This document shows positions 9,835 through 18,010 of a stretch of DNA of 64,000 nucleotides, piece after piece. The stretch spans positions 62,001-126,000 of the forward strand of contig NZ_JBFAZX010000004.1 in assembly GCF_040689395.1 (NCBI RefSeq). Reading direction: 5' to 3'. The position numbers and the translations under genes were made by a program. Below the pieces are notes generated by a model. The model saw only the letters and a list, made by a program, of their open reading frames with translations. It was not told where the DNA came from and made no database searches. Every line of letters starts with the position of its first letter. Within the stretch, counting starts at the first letter, position 1. The DNA comes from Dactylosporangium sp040689395 (GTDB lineage: Bacteria; Actinomycetota; Actinomycetes; Mycobacteriales; Micromonosporaceae).

Positions 9835-11586
9835 ATGCGATCCGATGAGCCACGCCGTGGTGCCGACCATAACGTGATGCGGGAGGTTAACCGCTCACTG
9901 GTGCTTGCCCTGGTCAAGGAGGGCGGTCCGGTCTCGCGGGCGAGCATCGCACGATCGACGACCCTGGCCAAGCCCACGGTGTCCGCGATCGTCGACGAGC
10001 TCATCGCCGACGGCCTGGTCCGCGAGATCGGCCCCGGCTCCACCGCCGTCAGCGGCGGGCGCCCCCCGATCCTGCTGGAGTTCAACGCACGCTCCCAGCT
10101 GGTGGTGGGCGTGCACATCGGCGCCCGCCGCACCGCGATCGCGATCGGCGACGCCGCCGGCGAGGAGATCGTCCGCCGCGAGTTCCCGACCCCGCGCCCC
10201 GGCGCGACCCCGACCGCCGCCGCACCCCCCGTGATCGCCGCCGATCCGCCGAGCGCCGCGGCGCCCCGGCCGGTCGACGCCGGTCCAGGTGAGGCCGCTC
10301 CGGCTGGGGCTACGCCGGGTTGGGCCGCTCCGGGTGGGTTCGGGCCGGGTTCTGCGGGTCCGGGTGGTGTCGCTTCGGACGGGGTCGGGCCTGGCGAGGT
10401 CGCTCCGGGTGGAGCCGGGTCCGGTTCAGCGAGTCCGAGTGGTGTTGCTCCGGCTGAGGTCGGGCCGGGTGGTGGTGGTGTCGCTCTGGACGAGGGCGGG
10501 CTGGATGGGGCTGCTGCGGGTCTGGCGGGTGTGCGTGATGCCGCTTCGCGTGGGGCGGGTCCGGGTGGTGTCGCTCTGGACGAGGGCGGGCTGGATGGGG
10601 CTGCTCCGGGTCTGGCGGGGGTGAGTGACGCCGCTCTGGACAGGGTCGGGCCGGATGGGGCCGGGCCGGGTGCCGGGCTGGTGGGTGAGCCGGCGGGCGC
10701 GTTCCGGGACGGACTCGCGCCCGCCGATCCCGGGGTGGTGTTACGGCTCGTGGCGAGCGAGGTGCGCGCCGCGATCGCCGGGGCCGGGCTGCCGGGTGCA
10801 AAGATCGCCGCGGTCGGCGCCGTGCTGCCGGGGCTCACCGACTTCCACACCGGCGTGTGCCTGTTGGCGCCCAACCTGGGCTGGCGCGACGTATCGGTCC
10901 GCGACATCCTCGCCGCCGAGCTCGGCGCACCCGTCTACGTCCACAACGCCGGGCAGGCCGCGGCCGTCGCGGAAAACCTTGAGGGGGCCGGGGGGCGGGT
11001 GGGGGACCTGGCGCTGCTGTACGCCGGCACCGGCCTGTCCGCCGGGATCCTCTCCGACGGCCGGGTGTTCCACGGCGTCGGCGGCACCGCCGGGGAGATC
11101 GGGCACAACGCGGTGCCGGGCATCGACGAGCCGTGCAACTGCGGCAACGTCGGCTGCCTGGAGACGGTGGCGTCGGGGCCGGCGATCGTGCGGGCCGCGC
11201 GGCGCGCGCTGGCGGAGGGGGAGGCGTCGGCGCTGGCGGAGGTGGACGGGTTCGACGCGCGCGACGTGGCGGCGGCCGCGCAGGCCGGCGACGCCGTGGC
11301 CGGGCGGGTCATCGCCACGGTCGGTGAGCACCTCGGCCTGGCCGCGTCGTGGCTGATCAACGCGTACAACCCGGCGCTCGTCGTGGTCGGTGGCGGCCTC
11401 GCCGCGATCGGTGACCTGCTGCTCGACCCGCTGCGCGCCGCCGCGGCCCGGCACGCCCTGGCGCCCGCGCTGCGGGGCGTGGAGATCCGCGCCTCGGTCC
11501 TGGGCCCGGACGCCGAGGTCCGCGGCGCGGTGCTGCTCGCCTTGCAGCACTCGGAGACGTACTACCGCGTGGTCTTCCGGGCCTGA
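9835..11586 (+). CDS. xylR: ROK-family (XylR-type) repressor with a long repeat insertion
   Basis: 583 residues, about 175 longer than usual. Residues 15-80 are a winged helix (VSRASIARSTTLAKPTVSAIVDEL). The ROK sugar-kinase-like domain starts VVGVHIGARRTAIAIGD and resumes at about residue 298. It includes LLYAGTGLSAGIL, GEIGH and the zinc/ROK signature CNCGNVGCLE at about 433. Residues about 122-297 are a Gly/Pro/Ala-rich insertion in the loop after the first strand pair, partly made of a 30-residue repeat. It sits just before xylA and xylB, and an operator-like palindrome lies in front of xylA, so a xylose-responsive repressor role is inferred. Confidence 0.85.
   Translation: MRSDEPRRGADHNVMREVNRSLVLALVKEGGPVSRASIARSTTLAKPTVSAIVDELIADGLVREIGPGSTAVSGGRPPILLEFNARSQLVVGVHIGARRTAIAIGDAAGEEIVRREFPTPRPGATPTAAAPPVIAADPPSAAAPRPVDAGPGEAAPAGATPGWAAPGGFGPGSAGPGGVASDGVGPGEVAPGGAGSGSASPSGVAPAEVGPGGGGVALDEGGLDGAAAGLAGVRDAASRGAGPGGVALDEGGLDGAAPGLAGVSDAALDRVGPDGAGPGAGLVGEPAGAFRDGLAPADPGVVLRLVASEVRAAIAGAGLPGAKIAAVGAVLPGLTDFHTGVCLLAPNLGWRDVSVRDILAAELGAPVYVHNAGQAAAVAENLEGAGGRVGDLALLYAGTGLSAGILSDGRVFHGVGGTAGEIGHNAVPGIDEPCNCGNVGCLETVASGPAIVRAARRALAEGEASALAEVDGFDARDVAAAAQAGDAVAGRVIATVGEHLGLAASWLINAYNPALVVVGGGLAAIGDLLLDPLRAAAARHALAPALRGVEIRASVLGPDAEVRGAVLLALQHSETYYRVVFRA
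10474..10619 (+). repeat. 90-bp-period repeat inside the ROK gene
   Basis: A 56-bp unit at 10474-10529 recurs at 10564-10619 with one mismatch, exactly 90 bp apart. It encodes VALDEGGLDGAA(A/P)GLAGV twice. Shorter related fragments (CCGGGTGGTGTCGCT) occur upstream, pointing to expansion by slippage or recombination. The frame is kept. Confidence 0.85.
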
Positions 11587-11664
11587 CCTCCGAACGCAGG
11601 GCTCCCTCCAGAACGCAACGCTCTGTTCCGCCGGGCGGGCACGGGCGGCGGGTCGGTCCGGCTC

Positions 11665-11693
11665 GGGGTTAGTTCTTTTCTTGAACTAACCCC
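11665..11693. promoter_or_regulatory. Palindromic operator and promoter of xylAB
   Basis: GGGGTTAGTTC (11665-11675) and GAACTAACCCC (11683-11693) are a perfect 11-bp inverted repeat around a 7-base centre. The right arm overlaps a -35 (TTGAAC 11681-11686), which pairs with a -10 TAGCCT at 11705-11710 (18-bp spacer). This is the expected arrangement for a repressor such as the adjacent ROK protein, and would block RNA polymerase at xylA. Confidence 0.7.
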
Positions 11694-11752
11694 GGCTCGC
11701 GGCGTAGCCTGGGGCCCACATCCGCCAATTCCCGCCCGCGAAGAGGTAGCTC

Positions 11753-12913
11753 ATGAACGATTACCAGCCCAGCCGCGAGGACAAGTTCTCCTTCGGGCTG
11801 TGGACCGTCGGCTGGCAGGCCCAGGATGTGTTCGGCGGGCCGACGCGCGCGCCGCTGGACTCGGTCGAGGCCGTGCACCGGCTGTCGGACCTCGGCGCCG
11901 CCGCGGTGACGTTCCACGATGACGACCTGTTCCCGTTCGGCAGCGACGACGCGACTCGCGACAAGCTCATCGGGCGCTTCAAGGAGGCGCTGCGGGACAC
12001 GGGCCTGCGGGTGGAGATGGTCACCACCAACCTGTTCAGCCACCCCATCTTCAAGGACGGCGGGTTTACCTCGAACGACCGCGCGGTCCGGCGCTTCGCG
12101 CTGAAGAAGGTGTTGCGCAACATCGACCTCGCCGCCGAGCTCGGGGCCGAGACGTATGTGCTGTGGGGTGGGCGCGAGGGGGCCGAGTCCGGCGGGGCGA
12201 AGGACGTCGCCGCGGCGCTGGACCGCTACCGCGAAGGGCTCAACCTGCTGTGCGCCTACGTGCGCGACCAGGGGTACGACATCCGGTTCGCGCTTGAACC
12301 CAAGCCCAACGAGCCCCGTGGCGACATCCTGCTGCCCACCATCGGCCACGCCCTCGCGCTCATCGCGACGCTCGAGGAGCCCGCGCGGGTGGGGCTCAAC
12401 CCGGAGGTCGGCCACGAGGAGATGGCGGGGCTGAACTTCGCCCACGGCATCGCCCAGGCCCTGTGGCACGGCAAGCTGTTCCACATCGACCTCAACGGCC
12501 AGCACGGGCCGCGCTTCGACCAGGACCTGCGCTTCGGCGCCGGAAACCTCCGCGGCGCGTTCTGGACCGTCGACGTGCTCGAGAACGGTGGGTACACCGG
12601 CTACCGCCACTTCGACTACAAGCCGCCGCGCACCGAGGACTACGACGGGGTGTGGGAGACGGCCCGCGCCTGCATGCGCAACTACCTGATCCTGCGCGAG
12701 CGGGTGCGCGCGTTCCGCGCCGACCCCGAGGTGGCCGCGGCGCTGGCGGCGGCCCGGGTCGAGGAGCTCTACGAGCCGACGCTGGCCGAGGGCGAGACGA
12801 TCGACTCGCTGCGGGCCGAGGAGTTCGACGTGGACAAGCTCGCCGCGCGCGGCGGCGCCTTCGAGGTCCTCGACCAGCTGGCGATGGAGCACCTGCTCGG
12901 GGTGCGCTCATGA
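11753..12913 (+). CDS. xylA: Xylose isomerase
   Basis: 386 residues, the short class I type known from Streptomyces and Actinoplanes. It converts D-xylose to D-xylulose (and glucose to fructose) with two divalent metals. Seen are LWTVGWQAQDVFGG, the catalytic-His region VTFHDDDLFPFG, YVLWGGREG, the metal ligands in ALEPKPNEPRGD and LNPEVGHEEMAGLNF, and LFHIDLNGQHGPRFDQDLRFG. A ribosome site (GAAGAGG) precedes ATG 11753. xylB follows after 61 bases that contain a stem-loop. Confidence 0.97.
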   Translation: MNDYQPSREDKFSFGLWTVGWQAQDVFGGPTRAPLDSVEAVHRLSDLGAAAVTFHDDDLFPFGSDDATRDKLIGRFKEALRDTGLRVEMVTTNLFSHPIFKDGGFTSNDRAVRRFALKKVLRNIDLAAELGAETYVLWGGREGAESGGAKDVAAALDRYREGLNLLCAYVRDQGYDIRFALEPKPNEPRGDILLPTIGHALALIATLEEPARVGLNPEVGHEEMAGLNFAHGIAQALWHGKLFHIDLNGQHGPRFDQDLRFGAGNLRGAFWTVDVLENGGYTGYRHFDYKPPRTEDYDGVWETARACMRNYLILRERVRAFRADPEVAAALAAARVEELYEPTLAEGETIDSLRAEEFDVDKLAARGGAFEVLDQLAMEHLLGVRS

Positions 12914-12945
12914 CCGGCCCGGAGCGCGGCGTAGGGGCCGGTCAT
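12910..12945. terminator. Stem-loop between xylA and xylB
   Basis: ATGACCGGCC (12910-12919), which includes the xylA stop, pairs perfectly with GGCCGGTCAT (12936-12945). A TAGGTT hexamer (12948-12953) and the xylB ribosome site follow. It may partially terminate or stabilise the xylA message, giving different amounts of the two enzymes. Confidence 0.5.
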
Positions 12946-12974
12946 CCTAGGTTCAGCTGGGCGGAGGTTTCGGC

Positions 12975-14369
12975 ATGACCCTTGTCGCCGGGGTGGACAC
13001 GTCCACCCAGTCGACGAAGGTGCTCGTGTGTGACGCGGACACCGGCGCGGTCCTGCGGGAGGGCCGGGCCGGGCACCCGGACGGGACCGAGGTCGCGCCC
13101 GAGCACTGGTGGCGCGCGTTGCAGGAGGCGACCGCCGGTGGGCTGCTCGACGGGGTCGCCGCCATCGGCGTCGGCGGGCAGCAGCACGGGATGGTCCTGG
13201 TCGACGAGGCCGGCGAGGTCGTCCGCGACGCGCTGCTGTGGAACGACACCCGCTCCGCCGGCGCCGCCGAGGACCTGATCGGCGAGCTGCCCGGCGGCGC
13301 CGCCGGCTGGGCCGAGGCCGTCGGGCTGGTGCCGGTGGCGAGCTTCACCGTCACGAAGCTGCGCTGGGTGGCCCGCAACGAGCCGGACGTCGCGGCCCGC
13401 GCGGCGGCCGTCATGCTGCCGCACGACTGGATCACGCACCGGCTGCGGGCCGGCGGCGGTGCGGAGCCGACCACGGACCGTGGCGACGCCTCCGGGACCG
13501 GGTACTGGTCGCCGTCGACCGGGCGGTATCGCACCGACCTGGTGCGCCTGGCGTTCGGGCGGGACCTCGCGCTGCCCCGCGTCGCCGGGCCGGCCGAGGT
13601 CGTCGGCGAGACCGATGGCGGCGCGCTGCTCGCCCCCGGCACCGGCGACAACATGGCCGCGGCGCTCGGCCTCGGCCTGCGCCCCGGAGACGTGGTGGTG
13701 TCGCTGGGCACGTCCGGCACCGTGTTCGGGGTCTGTGCGACGCCGGTGGCCGACCCCGGCGGCACGGTCGCCGGATTCGCCGACGCCAGCGGCCGGCACC
13801 TGCCGCTGGTCGCGACGCTGAACGCGGCCCGGGTGCTCACCGCGGCCGCGGACCTGCTCGGCGTGCCGCTGTCCAAGCTGGACGAACTGGCGCTGTCGGC
13901 GGAGCCGGGCGCGGGCGGGCTGACGCTGCTGCCCTATCTCGACGGCGAGCGCACCCCCAACCTGCCCGCCGCCCGCGGTCTGCTCAACGGCCTCACCCGC
14001 GCCAACGCCGGGCCGGCGAACCTGGCCCGCGCCGCGTACGAGGGCACGCTGTGCGGCCTGGCCGACGGCCTCGACGCGGTCCGCGCGGTCGGCGTGCCGG
14101 TGCAGCGGGTGCTGCTCATCGGCGGCGCCGCGGCCTCGGCGGCGGTCCGGGCGATCGCGCCGGCGCTGCTCGGGGTGCCGGTGAGCGTGCCGGAGCCGGG
14201 GGAGTACGTGGCGCTCGGCGCGGCCCGTCAGGCGGCGTGGGCGCTGCGCGGCACGGCCGAGGCGCCGGCGTGGCCGGTGTCCGCGGCCGAGGTCACCGCC
14301 GTCCCCGCCGAGGGGATCCGCAAGGTGTACGCCGAGGTGCGCGACCGTGCGCAGGCCCTGCTGCGGTGA
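12975..14369 (+). CDS. xylB: Xylulokinase
   Basis: 464 residues, an FGGY-family kinase phosphorylating D-xylulose to xylulose 5-phosphate for the pentose phosphate pathway. The N-terminal phosphate motif is VAGVDTSTQSTKVLV; GVGGQQHGMVLVD and LWNDTRS form the sugar site. The C-terminal half carries PGTGDNMAAALGLGL, the SLGTSGTVFGV motif and the adenosine motif LLIGGAAASAAVRAI. It follows xylA in the same operon, with a GGAGG ribosome site. Confidence 0.95.
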   Translation: MTLVAGVDTSTQSTKVLVCDADTGAVLREGRAGHPDGTEVAPEHWWRALQEATAGGLLDGVAAIGVGGQQHGMVLVDEAGEVVRDALLWNDTRSAGAAEDLIGELPGGAAGWAEAVGLVPVASFTVTKLRWVARNEPDVAARAAAVMLPHDWITHRLRAGGGAEPTTDRGDASGTGYWSPSTGRYRTDLVRLAFGRDLALPRVAGPAEVVGETDGGALLAPGTGDNMAAALGLGLRPGDVVVSLGTSGTVFGVCATPVADPGGTVAGFADASGRHLPLVATLNAARVLTAAADLLGVPLSKLDELALSAEPGAGGLTLLPYLDGERTPNLPAARGLLNGLTRANAGPANLARAAYEGTLCGLADGLDAVRAVGVPVQRVLLIGGAAASAAVRAIAPALLGVPVSVPEPGEYVALGAARQAAWALRGTAEAPAWPVSAAEVTAVPAEGIRKVYAEVRDRAQALLR

Positions 14370-14422
14370 CCGGACCACCGCGCTGACACGGCTGCGCGGA
14401 TGACGAGAGCGCTTTGTGTCAG

Positions 14423-14462
14423 GCCAGGGTTCGAGCCGGTTCGCGCCGGTTCGAACCCTGGC
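14423..14462. terminator. Bidirectional terminator between xylB and the DUF4235 gene
   Basis: GCCAGGGTTCGA (14423-14434) is perfectly complementary to TCGAACCCTGGC (14451-14462). It lies between two convergent genes, where a shared terminator is expected. The GGTTCGAACC core resembles a tRNA T-arm but no tRNA can be folded around it. Confidence 0.65.
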
Positions 14463-14517
14463 CCGCACCGCGTTCGCGGCGCGACGCGCCCACGGCGCGT
14501 CGTCCCGCCCGGGCGCG

Positions 14518-14778
14518 TCAGGCCGGCCAGTTGCCGGTGAGCCGGCGCACGCCGGCGGCGCCGCCGCGGTCGATGGCCGCCTTCACCACCGCGAAGATCG
14601 CGCCCTGGAGCGCGGCGGCGGCAAGGACCTCGGCCCAGCCGTACTCGCCCGACGTCGGCTCGGGCGCGTCCTCCTCGCCGGCCAGGCGCTTCCAAACCTG
14701 CTTGAACACGAAGCCCGCCGCCACCCCGCCGGCGATGCCGGACGCGATGCTCAACGGCTTGTACAGCAGCTTGCTCAC
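14518..14778 (-). CDS. DUF4235 family small membrane protein
   Basis: 86 residues with two hydrophobic helices (SIASGIAGGVAAGFVFKQVW and EVLAAAALQGAIFAVVKAAI) separated by an acidic loop, and an N-terminal KLLYKP, matching DUF4235. It is the last gene of a minus-strand trio with a DUF3618 protein and a holin-X protein. The trio is widespread in Actinobacteria and its function is unknown, probably envelope-related. Confidence 0.8.
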   Translation of the reverse strand: MSKLLYKPLSIASGIAGGVAAGFVFKQVWKRLAGEEDAPEPTSGEYGWAEVLAAAALQGAIFAVVKAAIDRGGAAGVRRLTGNWPA

Positions 14779-14802
14779 CTGGGCTCCATCCGTCGGGTGG
14801 CG

Positions 14803-15222
14803 TCACGGCCGTGGGTTGCGGTAACGGATGAGCGCGGCCAGGATCAGCAGCGCGGAGCCGACGACCCACGGCGCCGGGCGGTCCCGCGCCGAGCGGACCA
14901 TCCGGCGCAGCCCCGTCTCGACGCTGCGCCGCGGGTTGGTGCGCAGCTCGCGGCCCGCGTAGGCGGCGTTGACCGCCACCTGCTCGACGCCCTCGCGCAT
15001 GCGCAGCCTCGCGGCCGTGACCGAGGAGTGCATCGCCTCCTGAGCGCGGGCCTTCACGTCCGCCTTCGCGGCGAGTGCCTCGACGGTCGCGCCGAGGCCG
15101 GCGCGGGTCCGGGCGATCTCCTCGCGCAGCGCGGCCGCGTCGGCGGCCGCGTTGTGCCCGTTGTGGCTGTACCGGTCGCCGCCGCGGCCGGAGCGGTCGT
15201 ATCTGGGCTCGGCTGCGGTCAT
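14803..15222 (-). CDS. DUF3618 domain protein
   Basis: 139 residues. The DUF3618 core is AALREEIARTRAGLGATVEALAAKADVKARA, a coiled-coil-like stretch, followed by an Arg-rich region (TNPRRSVETGLRRM) and one C-terminal membrane helix (WVVGSALLILAALI). The start overlaps the stop of the upstream holin-like gene (ATGA), showing coupling. It probably links the inner membrane to a cytoplasmic coiled coil; the exact role is unknown. Confidence 0.8.
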   Translation of the reverse strand: MTAAEPRYDRSGRGGDRYSHNGHNAAADAAALREEIARTRAGLGATVEALAAKADVKARAQEAMHSSVTAARLRMREGVEQVAVNAAYAGRELRTNPRRSVETGLRRMVRSARDRPAPWVVGSALLILAALIRYRNPRP

Positions 15223-15692
15223 CGTTGCCCCCCGTGCTTGACCGAGGCGGCGATGACGTCGATGTCGGCGCGGACGCCGGCGACCGCGCCCTGCGGCATC
15301 GGCGATCCCGCCTTTCGCATCTGGCCGCGTCCGAGCAGCGCCAGCACGCCGGCGATGACCAGCAGTACCGCGCCGATGATCAGGGCCGACAGCCACGCCG
15401 GCACGGCCGCGGCCAGGCCGATGACGGCGGCCGCCAGCAGCGCGCCGACGCCGTAGAACGCGACGACGCCGGCGCCGCCGAACATGCCGGCCCCGACGCC
15501 GGCCCGCTTGCCCTTCTGGGTGAGCTCGATCTGGGCAAGCTTCAACTCGTCGCGCACCAGCGTGGACATCTGCTCGGCGGCGAGCCTGACGAGCTCTGCC
15601 GTGGACCGGTCGCCGACCGGCGTCGCGGGGCCGGCGACCGGGTTCTCTACGCGCGGCGGTGCGGCCGGGCGGTCGTTCAGGGTGTACGTCAT
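15219..15692 (-). CDS. Phage holin-X (DUF1469) family membrane protein
   Basis: 157 residues. After a proline-rich N-terminus comes STAELVRLAAEQMSTLVRDELKLAQIEL, the typical amphipathic helix of this family, then two long membrane helices (about residues 68-90 and 95-118) with a short turn. Despite the name, these chromosomal proteins are not phage lysis holins. It is the first gene of the trio with the DUF3618 and DUF4235 genes. Confidence 0.82.
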   Translation of the reverse strand: MTYTLNDRPAAPPRVENPVAGPATPVGDRSTAELVRLAAEQMSTLVRDELKLAQIELTQKGKRAGVGAGMFGGAGVVAFYGVGALLAAAVIGLAAAVPAWLSALIIGAVLLVIAGVLALLGRGQMRKAGSPMPQGAVAGVRADIDVIAASVKHGGQR

Positions 15693-15741
15693 GGCTTCTC
15701 CTCTCGGCCGTACCTGCCTGATTCCCCGCCCGGGCCAGGAC

Positions 15742-17238
15742 CTAACCCGCAACTGTGGCCGCGGGCGCCCCACTGGCCCCGGGCGTCCCGCGCGCCGGCT
15801 CCGGCTCCTCCCGGGCCCGGGCCGGCAGCAGGAACGCGAGTCCCCCGGCGAGGGCGAGCAGGCCGAGCTCGAGCCACAGCACGCGCTCCAGCGAGCCGGT
15901 GAACCCGCCGCCAGCACCGAGCCAGGAGAAGAACGCGGTGCCGAGCACGGCGACGCCGACCGCGCCGCCGATCTGCTGCGCGGCGGTGAGGGTGCCGGAC
16001 GCGGAGCCGACCTCGTGCTCGTCGACGGCGGCGAGGACGATGTCGAAGTACGGCGCCATCGACGCGCCCATGCCGGCACCCAGGACGAACAGGGCGGGCA
16101 CCAGGGGCCACGGCGTGGCGAGCCCGGTCCCGCCGGTGGCGGCGAGGGTGGCCAGCAGCGCGGCGGCGCCGAGGCCGACGACCGCGGTACCGCCGACGAG
16201 TAGCCGCCGGCCGCCGAACCGGGCGCCGAGGGCCTGCGCGGCGACGGCGCCCGCTGCGGTGCCGAACGCCCACGGCGACTGGGCGAGGCCGGCGCGCAGC
16301 GGGGAGTAGCCGAGGCCGAGCTGGAGGTACACGCTGAGGATGAGGGTCAGGCCCATGAGCCCGGCGAAGAAGATCAGCCCGACCAGGAGACCCGCGTTGA
16401 AGCGGCGCTTGGCCAGCAGGGACGGCTCCACCAGCGGGCTGTGCCCGGCCCGCACGCGGCGGCGCTCGTAGCGCTGGAACATCGCGAAGGCCGGCAGGGA
16501 CGCGATCATCGCCGCCCAGCACCACCAGGGCCAGCCGAGCTCGCGCCCCTGCACGAGGGGGAAGACGAGCAGGAGCAGCGCCGCGCCAAGCAGTGCGGTG
16601 CCGGGCAGGTCCAGGCGCAGCGCGGGATCGCGCTCGGTGGCGGCGCGGGGGAGCACCAGCGCGGCTCCGGCGAGCGCGGCCAGCCCCACCGGCAGGTTGA
16701 TCAGGAAGATCATCCGCCAGCCGGTGCCGAACAGGTCGGCGCCGACGAGCAGTCCGGCGAGGATCGGCCCGCAGACCGCGGACAGGCCCATGACGGGGCC
16801 GAACGCGCCGAACGCCGCGCCGATCCGCTCGGGCGGGAACGCCGCCTTGATCAGGCCTAGACCCTGCGGGATGAGCACGGCGCCGGTCAGGCCCTGCAGC
16901 ACGCGGAACGCGACCAGCCAGGCCGGGCCGGGGGCGAGCGCGCACAGCAGCGACATGAGGGTGAACCCGGCGGCCCCGGCCATGAACATGCGGCGGCGGC
17001 CGAAGATGTCGCCGAGGCGGCCACCGGTGACGAGGCCGATGGCGAACGCGAGGGTGTAGCCGGCGGCGAGCCACTGCAGAAACCCGGTGCCGCCGCCGAG
17101 ATCGGCGCGGATGGACGGGCCGGCGATGGTGATGATCGTGGCGTCGAGGAGGTCCATCACCTCGGCGGCCAGCACGACGGCGAGGACGGCCCATTTCCAG
17201 CGGTAGGGATCGGGATGCGAACGGTGTTCGTTAATCAC
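15742..17238 (-). CDS. DHA2-family MFS drug exporter (14 TM)
   Basis: 498 residues from GTG 17238. I chose this start because a TTGACA -35 (17274-17269) and TAAAAC -10 (17251-17246), 17 bp apart, place transcription start at the GTG itself. The first helix carries AEVMDLLDATIITIAGPSI, loop 2-3 the MFS motif GGRLGDIFGRRRMF, and later FLINLPVGLAALAG, all typical of EmrB/QacA proton-driven multidrug exporters. The substrate is unknown. A divergent TetR gene and operators in between show how it is controlled. Confidence 0.9.
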   Translation of the reverse strand: MINEHRSHPDPYRWKWAVLAVVLAAEVMDLLDATIITIAGPSIRADLGGGTGFLQWLAAGYTLAFAIGLVTGGRLGDIFGRRRMFMAGAAGFTLMSLLCALAPGPAWLVAFRVLQGLTGAVLIPQGLGLIKAAFPPERIGAAFGAFGPVMGLSAVCGPILAGLLVGADLFGTGWRMIFLINLPVGLAALAGAALVLPRAATERDPALRLDLPGTALLGAALLLLVFPLVQGRELGWPWWCWAAMIASLPAFAMFQRYERRRVRAGHSPLVEPSLLAKRRFNAGLLVGLIFFAGLMGLTLILSVYLQLGLGYSPLRAGLAQSPWAFGTAAGAVAAQALGARFGGRRLLVGGTAVVGLGAAALLATLAATGGTGLATPWPLVPALFVLGAGMGASMAPYFDIVLAAVDEHEVGSASGTLTAAQQIGGAVGVAVLGTAFFSWLGAGGGFTGSLERVLWLELGLLALAGGLAFLLPARAREEPEPARGTPGASGAPAATVAG

Positions 17239-17268
17239 GAACACTGTTTTAGTTTCGAACACTGTTCG
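17218..17268. promoter_or_regulatory. Three operator copies CGAAC-N3-GTTCG between exporter and tetR
   Basis: Palindromes centre near 17224 (CGAACGGTGTTCG, 17218-17230), 17244 (CGAACACTGTTtt, one arm decayed) and 17262 (CGAACACTGTTCG, 17256-17268, perfect). The third covers the spacer of the exporter promoter and the -35 region of the tetR promoter (TAATAT -10 at 17276-17281). The second covers the exporter -10 and the first its first codons. A TetR dimer bound here would repress both genes. Confidence 0.75.
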
Positions 17269-17287
17269 TGTCAAGTAATATTGCCCG

Positions 17288-18010
17288 GTGTCCGCAGCCG
17301 CGATCCCCGCCCCACCATGGCGGGCGCCGAAGAAGCCACCGGCCGCCCGCCAGCCCCTGAGCGCGGAGGCGGTGCTGAGCACGGCCCTGCGCCTTGTCGA
17401 CCGGGACGGCCTCGACGCGCTCAGCATGCGGCGCGTCGCGCAGGAGCTCGGCACCGGCGCGGCGTCGCTCTACGCGTATTTCGCCAACAAGGAGGAGCTG
17501 CTCGAGCAGCTGCTCGACCGGGTCATCGGCGAGGTCCCGCTGCCGTCACCGGCCGCGCCCGACTGGGTCGCCGAGGTCAAGCGCAGCTGCTACGCCAGCC
17601 GCGCGGTCTTCTGCTCTCACCGCGACCTCGTCAAGGTCGCCCGGGCCAACATCCCCGTGGGCCCCAACTCGCTGCGGTACACCGAGGCGATGCTCGCCGT
17701 CCTGCGCGGCGCCGGCATCCCCGACCGCATCGCTGCCTGGAGCTTGGACCAGCTGTCGCTCGTCATCGTCGCCGACGCCGTCGAGGCCGCGATCCACGCC
17801 GAGCACGGCCGGCGCACCGAGGCCGACGCCGAGCCCTACTTCGCGCAGGTGCGCGACTACCTCGCCAACCTGCCCGCCGACGAGTTCCCCAACCTCGTCG
17901 CCATGGCGTCCAGCATGGTCGAGGGCAGCGGCGACGAGCGGTTCGCGTTCGCCATCGACCTCATGCTCGGCGGCCTCGCTCGATACGCCCGCGGCGGTGA
18001 CGGGCGGTGA
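17288..18010 (+). CDS. TetR-family transcriptional regulator
   Basis: 240 residues from GTG 17288. After a basic, proline-rich tail, the HTH is at residues about 25-70: AVLSTALRLVDRDGLDALSMRRVAQELGTGAASLYAYFANKEELLEQ in short overlapping motifs, with the usual LYxYFxNKEEL signature. The C-terminal ligand domain resembles the TetR_C class of tetracycline-type repressors. TAATAT (17276-17281) six bases upstream suggests a leaderless mRNA. It is divergent from the exporter and most likely represses it and itself. Confidence 0.9.
   Translation: MSAAAIPAPPWRAPKKPPAARQPLSAEAVLSTALRLVDRDGLDALSMRRVAQELGTGAASLYAYFANKEELLEQLLDRVIGEVPLPSPAAPDWVAEVKRSCYASRAVFCSHRDLVKVARANIPVGPNSLRYTEAMLAVLRGAGIPDRIAAWSLDQLSLVIVADAVEAAIHAEHGRRTEADAEPYFAQVRDYLANLPADEFPNLVAMASSMVEGSGDERFAFAIDLMLGGLARYARGGDGR

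Noticed and set aside
9279..10907. A 542-codon minus-strand frame running from the ROK gene through the Rrf2 gene
   Set aside because: Only the last 151 codons are the Rrf2 protein; the rest is antisense to the ROK repeat insertion and is a Ser/Pro/Ala artefact of high GC.
14423..14462. tRNA or tRNA-derived attachment site
   Set aside because: Only a T-arm-like GGTTCGAACC is present; no acceptor, D-arm or anticodon arm can be drawn. A shared terminator between convergent genes explains it.
17218..17268. LexA boxes at the exporter/tetR promoter
   Set aside because: The arms CGAAC/GTTCG match, but the spacing is three bases instead of four and the sites are repeated at a TetR-controlled promoter.
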